A stretch of DNA of 64,000 nt from G963422275 sp963422275 (GTDB taxonomy: Bacteria > Pseudomonadota > Alphaproteobacteria > Rhodobacterales > Rhodobacteraceae). Numbering within the stretch: position 1 is the first letter of the stretch; each line of letters begins with the position of its first letter. The notes under the pieces are model-generated. The model was not told the DNA's origin and did not search any database. It saw nothing but the letters and a program-made list of their open reading frames with translations. Positions 19,225-28,764 of the stretch are shown here, piece after piece. Where the stretch lies: positions 4,712,001 to 4,776,000 of the forward strand of contig OY729418.1 of the NCBI GenBank assembly GCA_963422275.1. The letters are read 5' to 3'. A program made the translations under genes and the position numbers.

Positions 19225-19680
19225 GTGTTCTCGATTCTAGACGGGGTTTCGCCGATCTGGTGGCTTGCTTTCGCTCTCGTCCTGGGGGTATTCGAAATGA
19301 TTGTTCCCAGCACCTTCTTGCTTTGGCCCGCTCTCGCCGCCCTCGCCATCGCCGCCGCTATCGCTATCTGGCCAGATATGTCGGGCGAGTTTCAAGTAGT
19401 CACGTTCGCGCTTTTGTCACTTGCCGCAATATTCCTTGGCCGCTGGGCGATTTCTCGCTGGGACACAGGCAGGGGAACGGACGTAAAGCTCAATGACCCC
19501 GCTGCCCGAATGGTCGGCCGCATGGCAAAAGTTGTGTCTTTCGAGGGTCCGGAAGGCAATGTCGTGATAGACGGCACTAGATGGAGGGCCCGCTGGAGTC
19601 CCGGCCGACAGGCAAGTCCCGGGGAAAAGGTTCAGATCCGGGGAACAGAGGGGGGCATCCTGATTGTGTCCGACGATTAA
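19225..19680 (+). CDS. NfeD family membrane protein
   Basis: Short NfeD protein of 151 residues, the partner of the preceding SPFH protein. Three or four hydrophobic segments occupy residues 8-85 (WWLAFALVLGVFEMIVPS; LLWPALAALAIAAAIAI; VVTFALLSLAAIFLGRW). The C-terminal OB-fold domain (GRMAKVVSFEGPEGNVVIDG, about 95-150) completes it. It starts with GTG immediately after the SPFH stop codon. Its stop overlaps the convergent chaC-like stop by 4 nt. Confidence 0.9.
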   Translation: MFSILDGVSPIWWLAFALVLGVFEMIVPSTFLLWPALAALAIAAAIAIWPDMSGEFQVVTFALLSLAAIFLGRWAISRWDTGRGTDVKLNDPAARMVGRMAKVVSFEGPEGNVVIDGTRWRARWSPGRQASPGEKVQIRGTEGGILIVSDD

Positions 19681-20282
19681 GCGTCTTTCAATTTCTCGAC
19701 CAACGCATCGAGGTTTTCGATTTCCCGATCATGGATCCCAAGTTGTTTGAACTGCTCGGCGGTTTTTCTGAGGTATTCGCGGTTTGTGCCTCGGCCTCCT
19801 TCTGAACAGACGATAATTCGCGCCTGTTTATCAAGCGGAAGGCTTCCACAGTACTGCACGTGATTGCTGTCAATCACGTATGCAAGTGCCGTAATGCATT
19901 GGCCGCCAGCCAGTTCAAGTTCGACTGTCTTTTCCATGTAGGCAGCGGAAACCAGTTCGCGTTCCCTGAGCATTGCCAGATCGGCACTTGAAGAACCCTG
20001 CTGAAGCTGAAGCGCAACGCCCTCGCAATATGCACCCGGGTCCTTGTCCAAGGCAAGCACGAGACCGGGACGTTCAGGAGTCCCCCGATGATGAATCGAC
20101 CACATGCAAAAGGAGCGTCGATACCCATTCAACCGCGCGGGACGCCGACAGGCTATGTCGAATCCTGGATTCCACAGGAGCGAGCCGTATCCGAAAACCC
20201 AAATGTCTTTCCTGCCGGTAATTCGTTCCAACCTGAATTTGGCCCTCCCCGGAAAATGTTTGGACGTTCTCAACTCGTGCAA
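19677..20282 (-). CDS. gamma-glutamylcyclotransferase (ChaC-like)
   Basis: ChaC-family enzyme that releases 5-oxoproline from gamma-glutamyl peptides, glutathione in the characterised members. The substrate loop WVFGYGSLLWNPGF near residue 30 is diagnostic. RRSFCMWSIHHRGTPERPG and the later acidic VSAAYMEK segment agree. At 201 residues it is normal length. It is transcribed convergently to nfeD with a 4-nt overlap of stop codons. Together with gloB it suggests active glutathione turnover, but the two are not neighbours. Confidence 0.88.
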   Translation of the reverse strand: MHELRTSKHFPGRAKFRLERITGRKDIWVFGYGSLLWNPGFDIACRRPARLNGYRRSFCMWSIHHRGTPERPGLVLALDKDPGAYCEGVALQLQQGSSSADLAMLRERELVSAAYMEKTVELELAGGQCITALAYVIDSNHVQYCGSLPLDKQARIIVCSEGGRGTNREYLRKTAEQFKQLGIHDREIENLDALVEKLKDA

Positions 20283-20410
20283 CCGGACATTGCTGACCCG
20301 TCGTCAAGCTAGCCTTCTATTTCTGGCAAACGCAATTGCCAAGCCCGCCGTTTCGCTCTTGCAACGATCAGCTTCGGACACGTACCAACAACAAGTAAGA
20401 TGTTGGCTAA

Positions 20411-20880
20411 GGAACCTCTGATTTGGAGGGTTTTGTGGGGTTTTCTACGGGAATTGCTTTTCTCGGCGGCGCCGGACGGTTTCCCGTGGTCTGGAAGCCC
20501 CAAATGAGCGTTTTTGGGACGGTATCGCCGCCGGTTCAGCCTCCGCAGGGCCGTTCCGGCAGATTCCGGACACACGGTCCCCCGTCATTGCAAGTGCGGC
20601 CGGGCAATCATCAGGTTCGAGAAGCCCAGGAGCGGCGCAAGCCGCTGCACATTCCTCTCCAGCCCTCGATGGCGAACCATGTCGCAGCCGAACGCCCGCT
20701 TCACAATCCCCTGATATCCGGCGTCAGCCCGGACCTGTTTCTCCTCGCCGTGCAAAGGCCGGCCCGAAGGCGTCAGGTCGCGATCCCCCCCCCCCCGAAA
20801 AGAGGATGCAGCGCAAGACAACGGGTGCACCCCGGATGCACAATGCCACGTCCATATATCAGGCTGTATTCAGAGATTCC
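20411..20880 (-). mobile_element. degenerate IS5-family element (short relic)
   Basis: The ends GGAACCTCTGATT (20411-20423) and ATTCAGAGATTCC (20868-20880) are imperfect inverted copies. They are flanked by CTAA and TTAA, the YTAR target type known for IS5 elements. Only about 470 bp remain, against roughly 1 kb or less for intact members. On the minus strand, 20585-20830 still encodes the tail of the transposase (ADAGYQGIVKRAF and LLGFSNLMIARPHL). The N-terminal half is gone. A run of C at about 20785 suggests further decay. Confidence 0.75.
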
Positions 20881-21124
20881 TTAATGTTGTGATCAAGAGC
20901 TTTCTCGTTTGCATCTCAGGCATCCGATTAGCATCCAATCGAAACTCGCCAGAGGACAAACCCCATAAGCGTGCGCTGTGCCTAGCTTTTAGACGGGAAT
21001 GCTTGAGCAATTCCCTGAGCCTGTCCGAGTATCGTAAAACCACTAAACTATGGCTCTGTTCGCACTTCGCAGGCGCATGTGCTATACTGGGTTCCGACTT
21101 GCATTGACCATGGGGAGCAAAACA

Positions 21125-21460
21125 ATGGATCGGGCGCGGTTTCGGGACTGGGTTTCCAGCATCGATGAGCTGACGGCGACGCAGCGCCAGGAGGCAGCGG
21201 CGGTTCTGTCGGATCCGCCGGAGAGCGAAGCCTCTCTGGCGGCAATCGAGCTGGGGGTCGGCGAGGCCGTGCACATCCAGACGGCCACCAGCCGCCACAG
21301 CCAGATCAAGGGCTTCCTGCGGCGCTTCCGCGGCATCGCCACCAAATGCCTGGACAGCTGTCCGAGGTGGTTCCATCTCGTCGTCCTCGGCAGGCATCCA
21401 TCGCCAAGAGCATGCCTCGCAGCCGCCAGCGCCAGGACATGCCTGCGATTCGCGAATTGA
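21125..21460 (+). pseudogene. internally deleted IS1595-type transposase
   Basis: The frame opens with MDRARFRDWVSSIDELTA and an N-terminal domain, then jumps at about residue 57 to the C-terminal end typical of IS1595/ISXO2 transposases (VHIQTATSRHSQIKGFLRRF, then GIATKCLDSCPRWFHLV). Roughly 200 central residues, including the catalytic core, are missing. There is no frameshift in what remains, so the relic probably arose by one internal deletion. It lies between two IS5 relics. Confidence 0.7.
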
Positions 21461-21838
21461 GCCTAAACTATTGAAATATATCAGTTTTGCTTTGAAAAAT
21501 ATAAACCTACGTAGAATCAATTACTTGGTTAATATTCAGATGGACTCCCAAGGGCACGGCACAGTATTGCTCAGTGACTTGGGCAATGCCGAATTTTCTG
21601 ACGTAGCGTAAGTCTGCGGATGTTGAAGTTGCAATTCAACCGGGGTCAAAGGACAGGGACGCCTTCGAGGCAAGACAATCATCAGCGTAGTTGATGAGCA
21701 AGCCTTTTGGCAACGGAGAAGTAGCAGCTAGCCAGACGCGTTCAATCGAAGGCCTGTCTGCTCTGGCTCCGGCGCTTCCTTGATGCGGTGCTCTGACGGT
21801 TGGAATGCCTGCGCCTTGAGCGAGGCCTGGACGAAAGC
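21461..21838. other. gene-free stretch between IS relics
   Basis: Several short frames are open here, but none has a recognisable product, a ribosome-binding site or consistent codon use. The first 100 bp are AT-rich, the last 150 GC-rich. I see no structure apart from the hairpin at 21839-21870. Confidence 0.5.
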
Positions 21839-21870
21839 CCGCCGCGGCCCGCCAAGGGGGACCGCGGCGG
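21839..21870 (-). terminator. hairpin downstream of the DUF2852 gene
   Basis: CCGCCGCGG (21839-21847) and CCGCGGCGG (21862-21870) form a perfect 9-bp GC stem, starting 8 nt past the DUF2852 stop codon. On the minus strand it is followed only by a short GCTTT, so it is a weak or partial intrinsic terminator. Confidence 0.5.
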
Positions 21871-21877
21871 CGGCCGG

Positions 21878-22249
21878 TCAGTTGTCGGTGTCGGCCTTTC
21901 GGGAGCGCTCGTCCATGAACTGGTCGAACTCGGCCTTGTCCTTTGCCTCCCGCAAGCGCTGCAAGTAGGCCTTGAAGGCGGCCTGCTCGTCCTCGAGGCG
22001 GCGAAGCGTCTCGGTCTTGTAGCTGTCGAAGGCCGAGTTTCCGGAAGGCTTGAAACCAGGACCCCTGCCCCTGAGGGCGGATTTCATCGATTTTCCCATT
22101 CGTTTGCTCCATACCAGAAAGAACAGCACGGCAAGCCCCAGCGGCCAAAAGAAGATGAACGCAATCACCATAAGGGCTATCCAGGCCAGCTTGCCTTGAT
22201 CGTCAATCCACGCGACGGCCGAGCCTGGCCAAGTTGAAACCGAGTTCAT
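21878..22249 (-). CDS. DUF2852 family membrane protein
   Basis: A 123-residue protein of unknown function, family DUF2852, largely found in alphaproteobacteria. One or two membrane segments (LAWIALMVIAFIFFWPLGLAVLFFLV, about 18-45; the FWPLGLA core is the family signature) are followed by a cytosolic helix (LRRLEDEQAAFKAYLQRLR, then AKDKAEFDQFMDER). I set the start at MNSVSTWPG (22249); the frame is open to 22333 with no better signal. A 9-bp palindrome and a TATATATA element lie about 95-125 bp upstream. The gene is stranded between IS relics. Confidence 0.75.
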   Translation of the reverse strand: MNSVSTWPGSAVAWIDDQGKLAWIALMVIAFIFFWPLGLAVLFFLVWSKRMGKSMKSALRGRGPGFKPSGNSAFDSYKTETLRRLEDEQAAFKAYLQRLREAKDKAEFDQFMDERSRKADTDN

Positions 22250-22341
22250 TGGTCTGCACCTCCAGTTTGTCAGGCAATGCGAAATGTTCCGGCAGGCGCC
22301 GAGGAGCTGCATTGCCGAACTCCGGCGCGGCACCCTGCCGC

Positions 22342-22364
22342 CAATGTTAACGTCATTAACATTG
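22342..22364 (-). promoter_or_regulatory. palindromic operator candidate upstream of DUF2852
   Basis: CAATGTTAA and TTAACATTG form a perfect 9-bp inverted repeat with a CGTCA spacer. On the minus strand a TATATATA element (about 22370-22377) precedes it, so the palindrome would sit near the transcription start of the DUF2852 gene. The regulator is unknown. Confidence 0.45.
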
Positions 22365-22617
22365 ACGGGATATATATAGGCAAAGAATCAGACCCGTCAA
22401 GGGCAGCACAGAGTTTTTTGGCTCAATTTGCAATTCGTGATTTGCACGCGCATGCGACGAAATGCCGAAAGTTTCGGGGTCTGCGTTAGGATAGCAAAAT
22501 GTTCCAAGAGCCTGCACACAACGGCGTGAGGCTCTCGCGGGATGGCGCGCGACGGTTTGTTCGGGACTGCTTAAGGGGACCGTGGAAGCGGACGAAACAT
22601 GTGTACTGGAGAGCTAA

Positions 22618-23121
22618 GGAACCTCTGAATGGCGCGCCAGCCCCCGGGGGTCGGTGCCGATGTGCAGCTTCATCCCGAAATGCCACCGGTTCCCCTTCCC
22701 GGTCTGGTGCATCTCCGGATCGCGGGCGTTGCTCCCGTTCCCGGTCGACGACGGCGCCGAAATGATGGTGGCGTCAACGATGCCGCCCTCCTTCAGCCCC
22801 CCCCTCGGCTAGGCGGATCCCCGGTCTCCCGAACAGCAGCTGCGCCAGCCAGCAGCGGATGCGGCTGTCAACCCTTACCGCCGCCCTTGAGACAGGCCGG
22901 CGCAATGCGGGCTTCCAGACACGCCCGGGGGATCGGGCCGTCCATCCGATCTGGAAAGATCTCACGGCACTTCTTGCGGTCGCATTCAAGGCTCGTAAAG
23001 GTCAATTGCCGAAGGCGCTGCATGTCGTGATCCCTCAAAAGAAAGGCGTGGCGCAAAATGGCAGGCACGCCCCGGATGCACAATGCCAAGCCCAAAATCT
23101 CAGGCTGTATTCAGAGGTTCC
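22618..23121 (-). mobile_element. degenerate IS5-family element with perfect ends
   Basis: GGAACCTCTGAAT (22618-22630) and ATTCAGAGGTTCC (23109-23121) are perfect 13-bp inverted repeats, flanked by CTAA and CTAG. The minus strand keeps scattered transposase pieces. They include the N-terminal MQRLRQLTFTSLECDRKK region and a DDE-adjacent segment reading DATIISAPSSTGNG, EMHQTGKGNRWHFGMKLH and IGTD. They lie in different frames and the middle and C terminus are missing. It shares its right-hand 40 bp with the relic at 20411-20880, which keeps the complementary C-terminal half. Confidence 0.78.
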
Positions 23122-23780
23122 CTAGAAGGACACGAGCGAACGGGAGGCAAGATACACCGGCGGAAAGACATTCAGCGCGGTCCGGCCCAAGGTCAACGTG
23201 ACGGCTCTGACGACTGCTCTTAAACCGGTGGTCGCGAAGGGCACTTCACTGGTCCCAACCCAAGCCTAGCATTCCGTCCTACGCCATGGCACTTGGGGCG
23301 AGCCATAAGACACACAACCGACCCAAGGGAAAACGGGATCAGGGCGGTTTCCACCCCCATACCTCGAGCCGTCACCTCAAGGACTTCCTGCGTCTTGCCA
23401 CGGCAGGCAGGCCCGGTTGACGGAAACGGCAGATCGTCGCGTGATCGGGACAGCGATCAAGCGCCGAATGGCCGACGGACAGCGTGAAGTCAAGGCGCAC
23501 CGGCAGCGCCCGTGCCGACAGCGAGCGCCAATGTGGTCATGCGGGAGAACCCAAATAGTCAGGTCGACATCGCGACGGCGCACCCCGGGACGGGAACCGC
23601 CGCTAGGCGCTGCCGGTCCATCGGGGCGCCGACCTTTCACAGGGCGCTGTCGGGTTTCACGCGCTCGTCCACCACCGTCTTGAAGAAATCCATCGGCTCT
23701 CCCTCGCGCTCGTCATGACGAGCGCTTGCAGTCCTTCAGCGTAACATGTCAATCACCGGGCATGCATTCGCAACAGTCTT
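23122..23780 (-). mobile_element. remnant of a second IS5-subgroup transposase
   Basis: At about 23625-23695 the minus strand reads MDFFKTVVDERVKPDSAL then, after a stop, KVGAPMDRQRLAA. This is the N terminus typical of an IS5-subgroup transposase. The remaining 500 bp have no frame longer than 90 codons with recognisable homology. The block from about 23640 to 23780 is clearly related to 31310-31460, so the two are copies of one element at different stages of decay. Confidence 0.55.
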
Positions 23781-23918
23781 AAGCTTGGAAATGGGTTCTG
23801 CTTCCACGTCTGTTAGGCGTGTCCCCCCGGGGAGACTTCGGCGCGAGAAAGGCTAAGCACTTGCTTTGGAGAGAGTTTCTTGAAAGTTTATCTCGCGGAC
23901 AAATATCGATTCTGATTG

Positions 23919-24836
23919 CTAGTCGCCATGACCGACGGCACGTCCGAAGTCCGGTTTCCGGGTGTCCTGCCCGGCCTCCACAATTCCTTGACGGATCGAG
24001 CGGGTCCTCGTGAAAAACTTGTGAAGCAAGTCGCCTTGGCCCGTCCTGATCGCACGTTGGAGAGCGAACAGCTCCTCGGTGAATCTGCCGAGTATCTCGA
24101 GAGTCGAGTCCTTGTTCGCAAGGAACACATCCCGCCACATTGTCGGATCGGATGCAGCAATTCTGGTAAAGTCTCGGAAGCCCGCCGCCGAGTACTGAAT
24201 CACTTCAGAATTCGTGACCCTGCGCATATCGTCCGCCACGCCTACCAACGTGTAGGCAATGAGATGGGGTGCATGAGAAGTCATCGCCAACACCAGATCA
24301 TGGTGCTCCGGATCCATGTAGTCCACATTGGCCCCCAGCGCCTCCCAGAAACCTGCTAGCCGACTCATGGCGGACATGCAGGTGTCCGGCAAGGGTGTCA
24401 TCAGACACCAGCGATTCTCGAAAAGCTCGGCAAACCCGGCGGTCGGACCGGACCGTTCCGTACCCGCCAAGGGATGAGCTGGTACAAAGTCAACTCCGTC
24501 GGGAACATGCGGGCCAACCTCATTTATGACGTGGCGCTTGACGGAGCCGACGTCGCTCAATGTTGCGCCGGTCTTCAGATGCGGAGCGATTCTTTCGGCA
24601 AGGCTTCCGTAAGTCATGACGGGTGTGCATAGCAACACAAGATCGGCATCTTGAACGGCTTCCTCGGGACTGGCATGCATCCTGTCGACCAAGCCCAACT
24701 CCATAGCGACGTTTCTTGTCTCTTCGGTCCGGGCGCAACCGGTCAGTTCCCGAGCGATGCCATGCTTCCGAGCCGCAAGGGCGATCGATGAGGCAATCAG
24801 GCCCATCCCAATCAACGCGACTCGCTCATAGACCAT
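23919..24836 (-). CDS. tyrC: prephenate/arogenate (cyclohexadienyl) dehydrogenase
   Basis: Oxidatively decarboxylates prephenate and/or arogenate in tyrosine biosynthesis. The NAD-binding motif IGMGLIASSIALAARKHG sits at residues 8-25. It is followed by DLVLLCTPVMTYGSLAERI, the SVKRHVINEVGPHVPDGVDFVPAHPLAGTERSG region (catalytic His within PAHPLAGTE), and a helical dimerisation domain. The start at MVYERVALIG (24836) is 2 nt from the hisC stop, so the pair is co-transcribed. The frame upstream of that is shadow. Total 305 residues, normal for the family. The substrate preference cannot be told from sequence. Confidence 0.88.
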   Translation of the reverse strand: MVYERVALIGMGLIASSIALAARKHGIARELTGCARTEETRNVAMELGLVDRMHASPEEAVQDADLVLLCTPVMTYGSLAERIAPHLKTGATLSDVGSVKRHVINEVGPHVPDGVDFVPAHPLAGTERSGPTAGFAELFENRWCLMTPLPDTCMSAMSRLAGFWEALGANVDYMDPEHHDLVLAMTSHAPHLIAYTLVGVADDMRRVTNSEVIQYSAAGFRDFTRIAASDPTMWRDVFLANKDSTLEILGRFTEELFALQRAIRTGQGDLLHKFFTRTRSIRQGIVEAGQDTRKPDFGRAVGHGD

Positions 24837-24838
24837 CG

Positions 24839-25927
24839 TCAAGCTGTCAGTTCCCTGAATTGGGTTACCGCGTCGACAACGCGTCGACAGGCCTGTTCGG
24901 TTCCGACTGTTATGCGGAGACAATGCGGGAGCTTGTATTGCTCCATTCTGCGGACGATGATCCCACATTCCTTGAGGTGCGTGTCGCACATTTCAGCCTC
25001 TTTGCCGTCGGCAAACCGCGCCAGCAGAAAATTTGCGTGAGAACGGTCGGACGGCACGCCAATGGCCGCGAGCGAATCCGATAGCCAGTTGCGCCACCTC
25101 GAATTATGTGCTTGACATCGCTTCACATGCTCGACATCTCGAATTGCAGCTTCCGCCGCCGCGAGCGACGGTCCGGCAACATTAAACGGTGCCCGAATCC
25201 TGTCAATGGCCTCAATAACGCGTTTCGGACCATAGGCGTAACCGATCCGAAGCGACGCCAAACCGTGAATCTTCGAGAATGTACGCGTCATCACCACGTT
25301 TTCTCTTTCCTGGATGGCGGACACGCCACCGTCCCATCCTTGGGCATATTCAACATAGGCACCGTCCAAAACGAGAACTGCATTTCCAGGCAACCGGTCG
25401 GCAAGACGGCATACCTCCGTGCTCCCAATCATGGTGCCGGTCGGATTATTGGGGTTCGCAATGAATACGAGCCTCGTGCGACTCGTGCAGACATCCAAAA
25501 TGCAATCGACGTCCACACGCCGTTCACGTTCTTCTGCCTCGACTGGTGTCGCCCCAGCGGCCCGTGCCTGAATCGGAAACATCAAGAATCCATGCCGCGA
25601 ATAGACGACTTCATCACCCGGTCCCGAAAAGGCATGGCAAAGGAGACCAATAAGCTCATCTGATCCTGCGCCGCAAACGATCTGCTGCAGATTCAAGCCT
25701 TGCACATAACCGATCGTCTTCCTGAGATCGAAATGACTGGATGAAGGGTAACCGCTGAGATACCCCAAAGCGTCCCGGTACGCGGCCGCGGCCCGTTTGC
25801 TGGGACCGTGGGGATTCTCGTTGGAACTCATCTTGAGCGCACCCGCCCGACCAGGGATTGAACTAGCGCCGGAAACATAGGGCACGATGTCCAGAATACC
25901 ATGTTTCGGTTCGATGTTCGATTTCAT
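24839..25927 (-). CDS. hisC: histidinol-phosphate aminotransferase (HisC-type)
   Basis: PLP-dependent fold-type I aminotransferase of 362 residues. KMSSNENPHGPSKRA, then ANPNNPTGTMIG, DGAYVEYAQGW, and the lysine in TRTFSKIHGLASLRIGYA are the classical HisC motifs. The pairing with a cyclohexadienyl dehydrogenase suggests it may also, or mainly, transaminate prephenate or aromatic keto acids. It starts with ATG at MKSNIEPKHG. A further hisC elsewhere in the genome would favour the aromatic role. Confidence 0.92.
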   Translation of the reverse strand: MKSNIEPKHGILDIVPYVSGASSIPGRAGALKMSSNENPHGPSKRAAAAYRDALGYLSGYPSSSHFDLRKTIGYVQGLNLQQIVCGAGSDELIGLLCHAFSGPGDEVVYSRHGFLMFPIQARAAGATPVEAEERERRVDVDCILDVCTSRTRLVFIANPNNPTGTMIGSTEVCRLADRLPGNAVLVLDGAYVEYAQGWDGGVSAIQERENVVMTRTFSKIHGLASLRIGYAYGPKRVIEAIDRIRAPFNVAGPSLAAAEAAIRDVEHVKRCQAHNSRWRNWLSDSLAAIGVPSDRSHANFLLARFADGKEAEMCDTHLKECGIIVRRMEQYKLPHCLRITVGTEQACRRVVDAVTQFRELTA

Positions 25928-25994
25928 GAGCAGTCGAGATGTTTCCTACAACATGCAGTAGGGTCGACAGCGGCCCTGTTCCAAGAGGCTGGCG

Positions 25995-26366
25995 CTATTC
26001 TAGCAACGGGTCGCTTCCAAAGTCGTTGTCCCCGTCGGTGCCTATCGTGCAGTACCAGATCAACAGGATGATCCATCCGATCACCGGAATGAGCACGAGC
26101 AGGATCCACCAGCCCGAGCGGTTGGTGTCGTGCAGCCTCCTGACGCTAACCGCAAGCTGCGGCAACAAAATTGCAAGCTGGAAAACGGAGGCAGCAATGT
26201 CGCTAGCCGTCGCGATGATGGCGGCAATGACAATTACAATCAACTGAAAATACCAAAATTCCTTCCTCCGCGCCCTTCCAGAGAAATCTACATATTTCTG
26301 GAATGGTTGGAGTGCTAGTTCTGTGTCGGTCACTTTCGTGCCCTCCGTCCCGCCTGTCGAAATCAA
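25995..26366 (-). CDS. DUF805 family membrane protein
   Basis: A 123-residue inner-membrane protein of unknown function. The family pattern FSGRARRKEFWYFQL is followed by three hydrophobic helices and the conserved VRRLHDTNRSGWW loop before WILLVLIPVIGWIILLIW. The end (GTDGDNDFGSDPL) is also standard for DUF805. A GTG at about 26333 (VTDTELALQ) is a plausible alternative start. It lies 67 bp downstream of nothing on its strand except priA's terminal region, and is probably its own unit. Confidence 0.85.
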   Translation of the reverse strand: MISTGGTEGTKVTDTELALQPFQKYVDFSGRARRKEFWYFQLIVIVIAAIIATASDIAASVFQLAILLPQLAVSVRRLHDTNRSGWWILLVLIPVIGWIILLIWYCTIGTDGDNDFGSDPLLE

Positions 26367-26475
26367 ACTAAGGAAACTCCTTGCGATTGTCGATAGTCAA
26401 GCGAAGGCAGAATGCCGGCGCCGAACTGCCCAGACTGGCTGCGCTCCAAGGCCGCCGCATCAAAGTCTTGAAGAA

Positions 26476-28665
26476 TCAAGCAAAGCGCTGCGGATCTATA
26501 TTGATTGACATGTTAACGCCAGTTGGCATGGCGAGCGTTTTTTTCCAAGCGACAAGCGCCGCTTGGAAGGGCGTGTTCCGATCGGCCTTGACGAGAATCT
26601 GGTAACGCGTCCTGCCTCTTATGCGTGCAATCGGAGCCGGAGCGGGACCGAACACCTGCGCCCCAATCTGAAACAGTGGATTCGCTTGGCGAACCATTTG
26701 GGTCGCGCAGTCAACAACCTGCATTGGATTCCGTCCGGAAATGACAATACTTGCATAACGCCCGAATGGCGGCGCCCCCGCAACTTCACGCTCAGCTGCC
26801 TCGGCAACCCAGAATCCCTCGTCGTCAGCAGCAATTATCGCCTGTATGACAGGATGTTCCGGCTGGCAGGTCTGCAGGAGCGCCAAGCCTTTCTTCTCGC
26901 TGCGGCCAGCGCGCCCTGCAACCTGCCTGACTAGCTGGAAAGTCCTTTCCGCCGCACGGTAGTCGCCGCCCTGAAGGCCGACATCTGTGTCAATGACGCC
27001 AACCAGCGTCAACTGCGGGAAATTGTGCCCCTTCGCAACGAGTTGCGTCCCGATGACAATGTCGGTACCCCCTCTGGTCACTAGGTCGATCATTTCCGTC
27101 AGGGACTGCTGCGATCCGATTATGTCCGATGACATTACCGTTATCCTGGCATTGTCGAACAAGTCTCTGACTTCCTCTTCCAGACGCTCGACACCCGGAC
27201 CCACCGGCACGAGCTTCCCTTCCACCCCGCACGCCGGGCAATCCGCGGGGACAGGCCGCTCGGCTCCACACTGGTGGCATATGAGAAGGGTCCTGAACCT
27301 GTGCTCGACCATGCGGGCGTCACAATCACGGCACCCGACTTGGTTGCCGCACGCTCTGCAAATGGTCAGCGGCGCGTATCCACGACGGTTCAGAAACAGC
27401 AGCGACTGCTCCCCGCGAGACAGTCTTTCCTGAATCTCGAGGGCCAGCGCACCGGATATCCATCTGTTCCTCGGAAGCGCAGCCTCGCGCATGTCGATGG
27501 TTTCCAAGTCTGGCATCGTGGCAGAACCATATCTCGCTTGCAGATCTAGCCGCTCGTACTTCCGAGCTCGTGCATTGACCCAGGTCTCGAGCGAGGGAGT
27601 AGCCGAAGAAAGAACAGCAGTAGCACCACAAATCGAGGCGCGCAGCACCGCCATGTCCCGTGCATTGTAATGAACCCCCTCTTCCTGCTTGAATGAACTG
27701 TCGTGTTCCTCGTCGACAACGATCAAGCCTAAATTGCGGAATGGAAGGAACAACGCGGATCTCGCGCCGACAACAAGCTGCACCTTGCCTTCGCCAGCCA
27801 TCCGCCAAAGGCGGCGGCGTTCGCTTGCATTGATCGCGGAGTGCCAGACGCCAGGCTTTCCACCCAAGCGCTCCGCAACCCGGTCGAGAAACTGAGTGGT
27901 CAAGGCGATTTCCGGAAGCAGCACCAAGGCTTGCTTTCCAAGTCTCAATGCCTCGGCCACCGCTTCAAGGTAGACTTCGGTCTTGCCTGATCCGGTCACA
28001 CCTTTCAACAGCGTTGTTGAGTACCTGCCTTTTCCCAAGCTGGACTTCAGAAAACTCGCAGCCCGGAATTGATCTTCGGTCAGCTCGATTTGCTTCTCCA
28101 ATGGCCCAAGGGTCGGGTAGGACTCGTCGACGAGCGCTTGTTCCTTCCTGAGTGTCCCGAGTTTTTCGAGGCCCTTCACGACTGAAGTGGAAACCCCCGC
28201 CTCTTCGGCGAGCTCTGTTGCCGTTGTCGGAATTCCTCCACGTTCCTCAAGCACTCTCACAACCCGCCTGCGAGCGACCGTCAACTTGTCCGGAAGAAAC
28301 CCGGTAAGGCAAAAAACGTCACGGGCCGGCGGCGGAGTGAGTATTCCGGGAGTTCGGGTAGCAAGTCGGAGGACGGCCGGAAGCGGTGACACGGTGTATG
28401 CGGCCAGCCGGCACAAGAAGCTGCGCATTTCCGGCTGCATGGGCTCCAGCGGAAGGACACGGCGAATGCGACGCAGCTTGTCCGGAGGCACCGCCCCCTC
28501 GCCCTCGCCCCAAACGACGCCCATCGATTGAGAGTTTCCGATCGGCACCTCGACAAAATCTCCTTTGTCGGCACCGCCCTGCTGCACCAGATAGTCCAAG
28601 CAACCGTCTAGCGGCCGAGTCGTCAAGACGGAAACCACCGAATGCTCTCGAAAATCTCTTGGCAT
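26476..28665 (-). CDS. priA: primosomal replication restart helicase PriA
   Basis: Reloads the replisome at stalled forks. The 729 residues comprise an N-terminal DNA-binding domain, Walker A GVTGSGKTEVYLEAV near residue 220, and the DEEH box VVDEEHDSSFKQ near 320. A zinc-binding region with CRACGNQVGCRDC and CHQCGAERPVPADCPACG (about 430-475) and the GTQLVAKGHNFPQLTLVG motif complete it. All eight cysteines of the zinc sites are visible. It is divergent from fsa with 99 bp between the starts. Confidence 0.95.
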   Translation of the reverse strand: MPRDFREHSVVSVLTTRPLDGCLDYLVQQGGADKGDFVEVPIGNSQSMGVVWGEGEGAVPPDKLRRIRRVLPLEPMQPEMRSFLCRLAAYTVSPLPAVLRLATRTPGILTPPPARDVFCLTGFLPDKLTVARRRVVRVLEERGGIPTTATELAEEAGVSTSVVKGLEKLGTLRKEQALVDESYPTLGPLEKQIELTEDQFRAASFLKSSLGKGRYSTTLLKGVTGSGKTEVYLEAVAEALRLGKQALVLLPEIALTTQFLDRVAERLGGKPGVWHSAINASERRRLWRMAGEGKVQLVVGARSALFLPFRNLGLIVVDEEHDSSFKQEEGVHYNARDMAVLRASICGATAVLSSATPSLETWVNARARKYERLDLQARYGSATMPDLETIDMREAALPRNRWISGALALEIQERLSRGEQSLLFLNRRGYAPLTICRACGNQVGCRDCDARMVEHRFRTLLICHQCGAERPVPADCPACGVEGKLVPVGPGVERLEEEVRDLFDNARITVMSSDIIGSQQSLTEMIDLVTRGGTDIVIGTQLVAKGHNFPQLTLVGVIDTDVGLQGGDYRAAERTFQLVRQVAGRAGRSEKKGLALLQTCQPEHPVIQAIIAADDEGFWVAEAAEREVAGAPPFGRYASIVISGRNPMQVVDCATQMVRQANPLFQIGAQVFGPAPAPIARIRGRTRYQILVKADRNTPFQAALVAWKKTLAMPTGVNMSINIDPQRFA

Positions 28666-28764
28666 CTATCCGGCCAACCGCTTATTCTTCTATTCCATCG
28701 GAAGCTTCTTTGGGTTACATGTGCCTGAAACACAATGCTTGCGCGCATTATTCTTGGACCCGCG

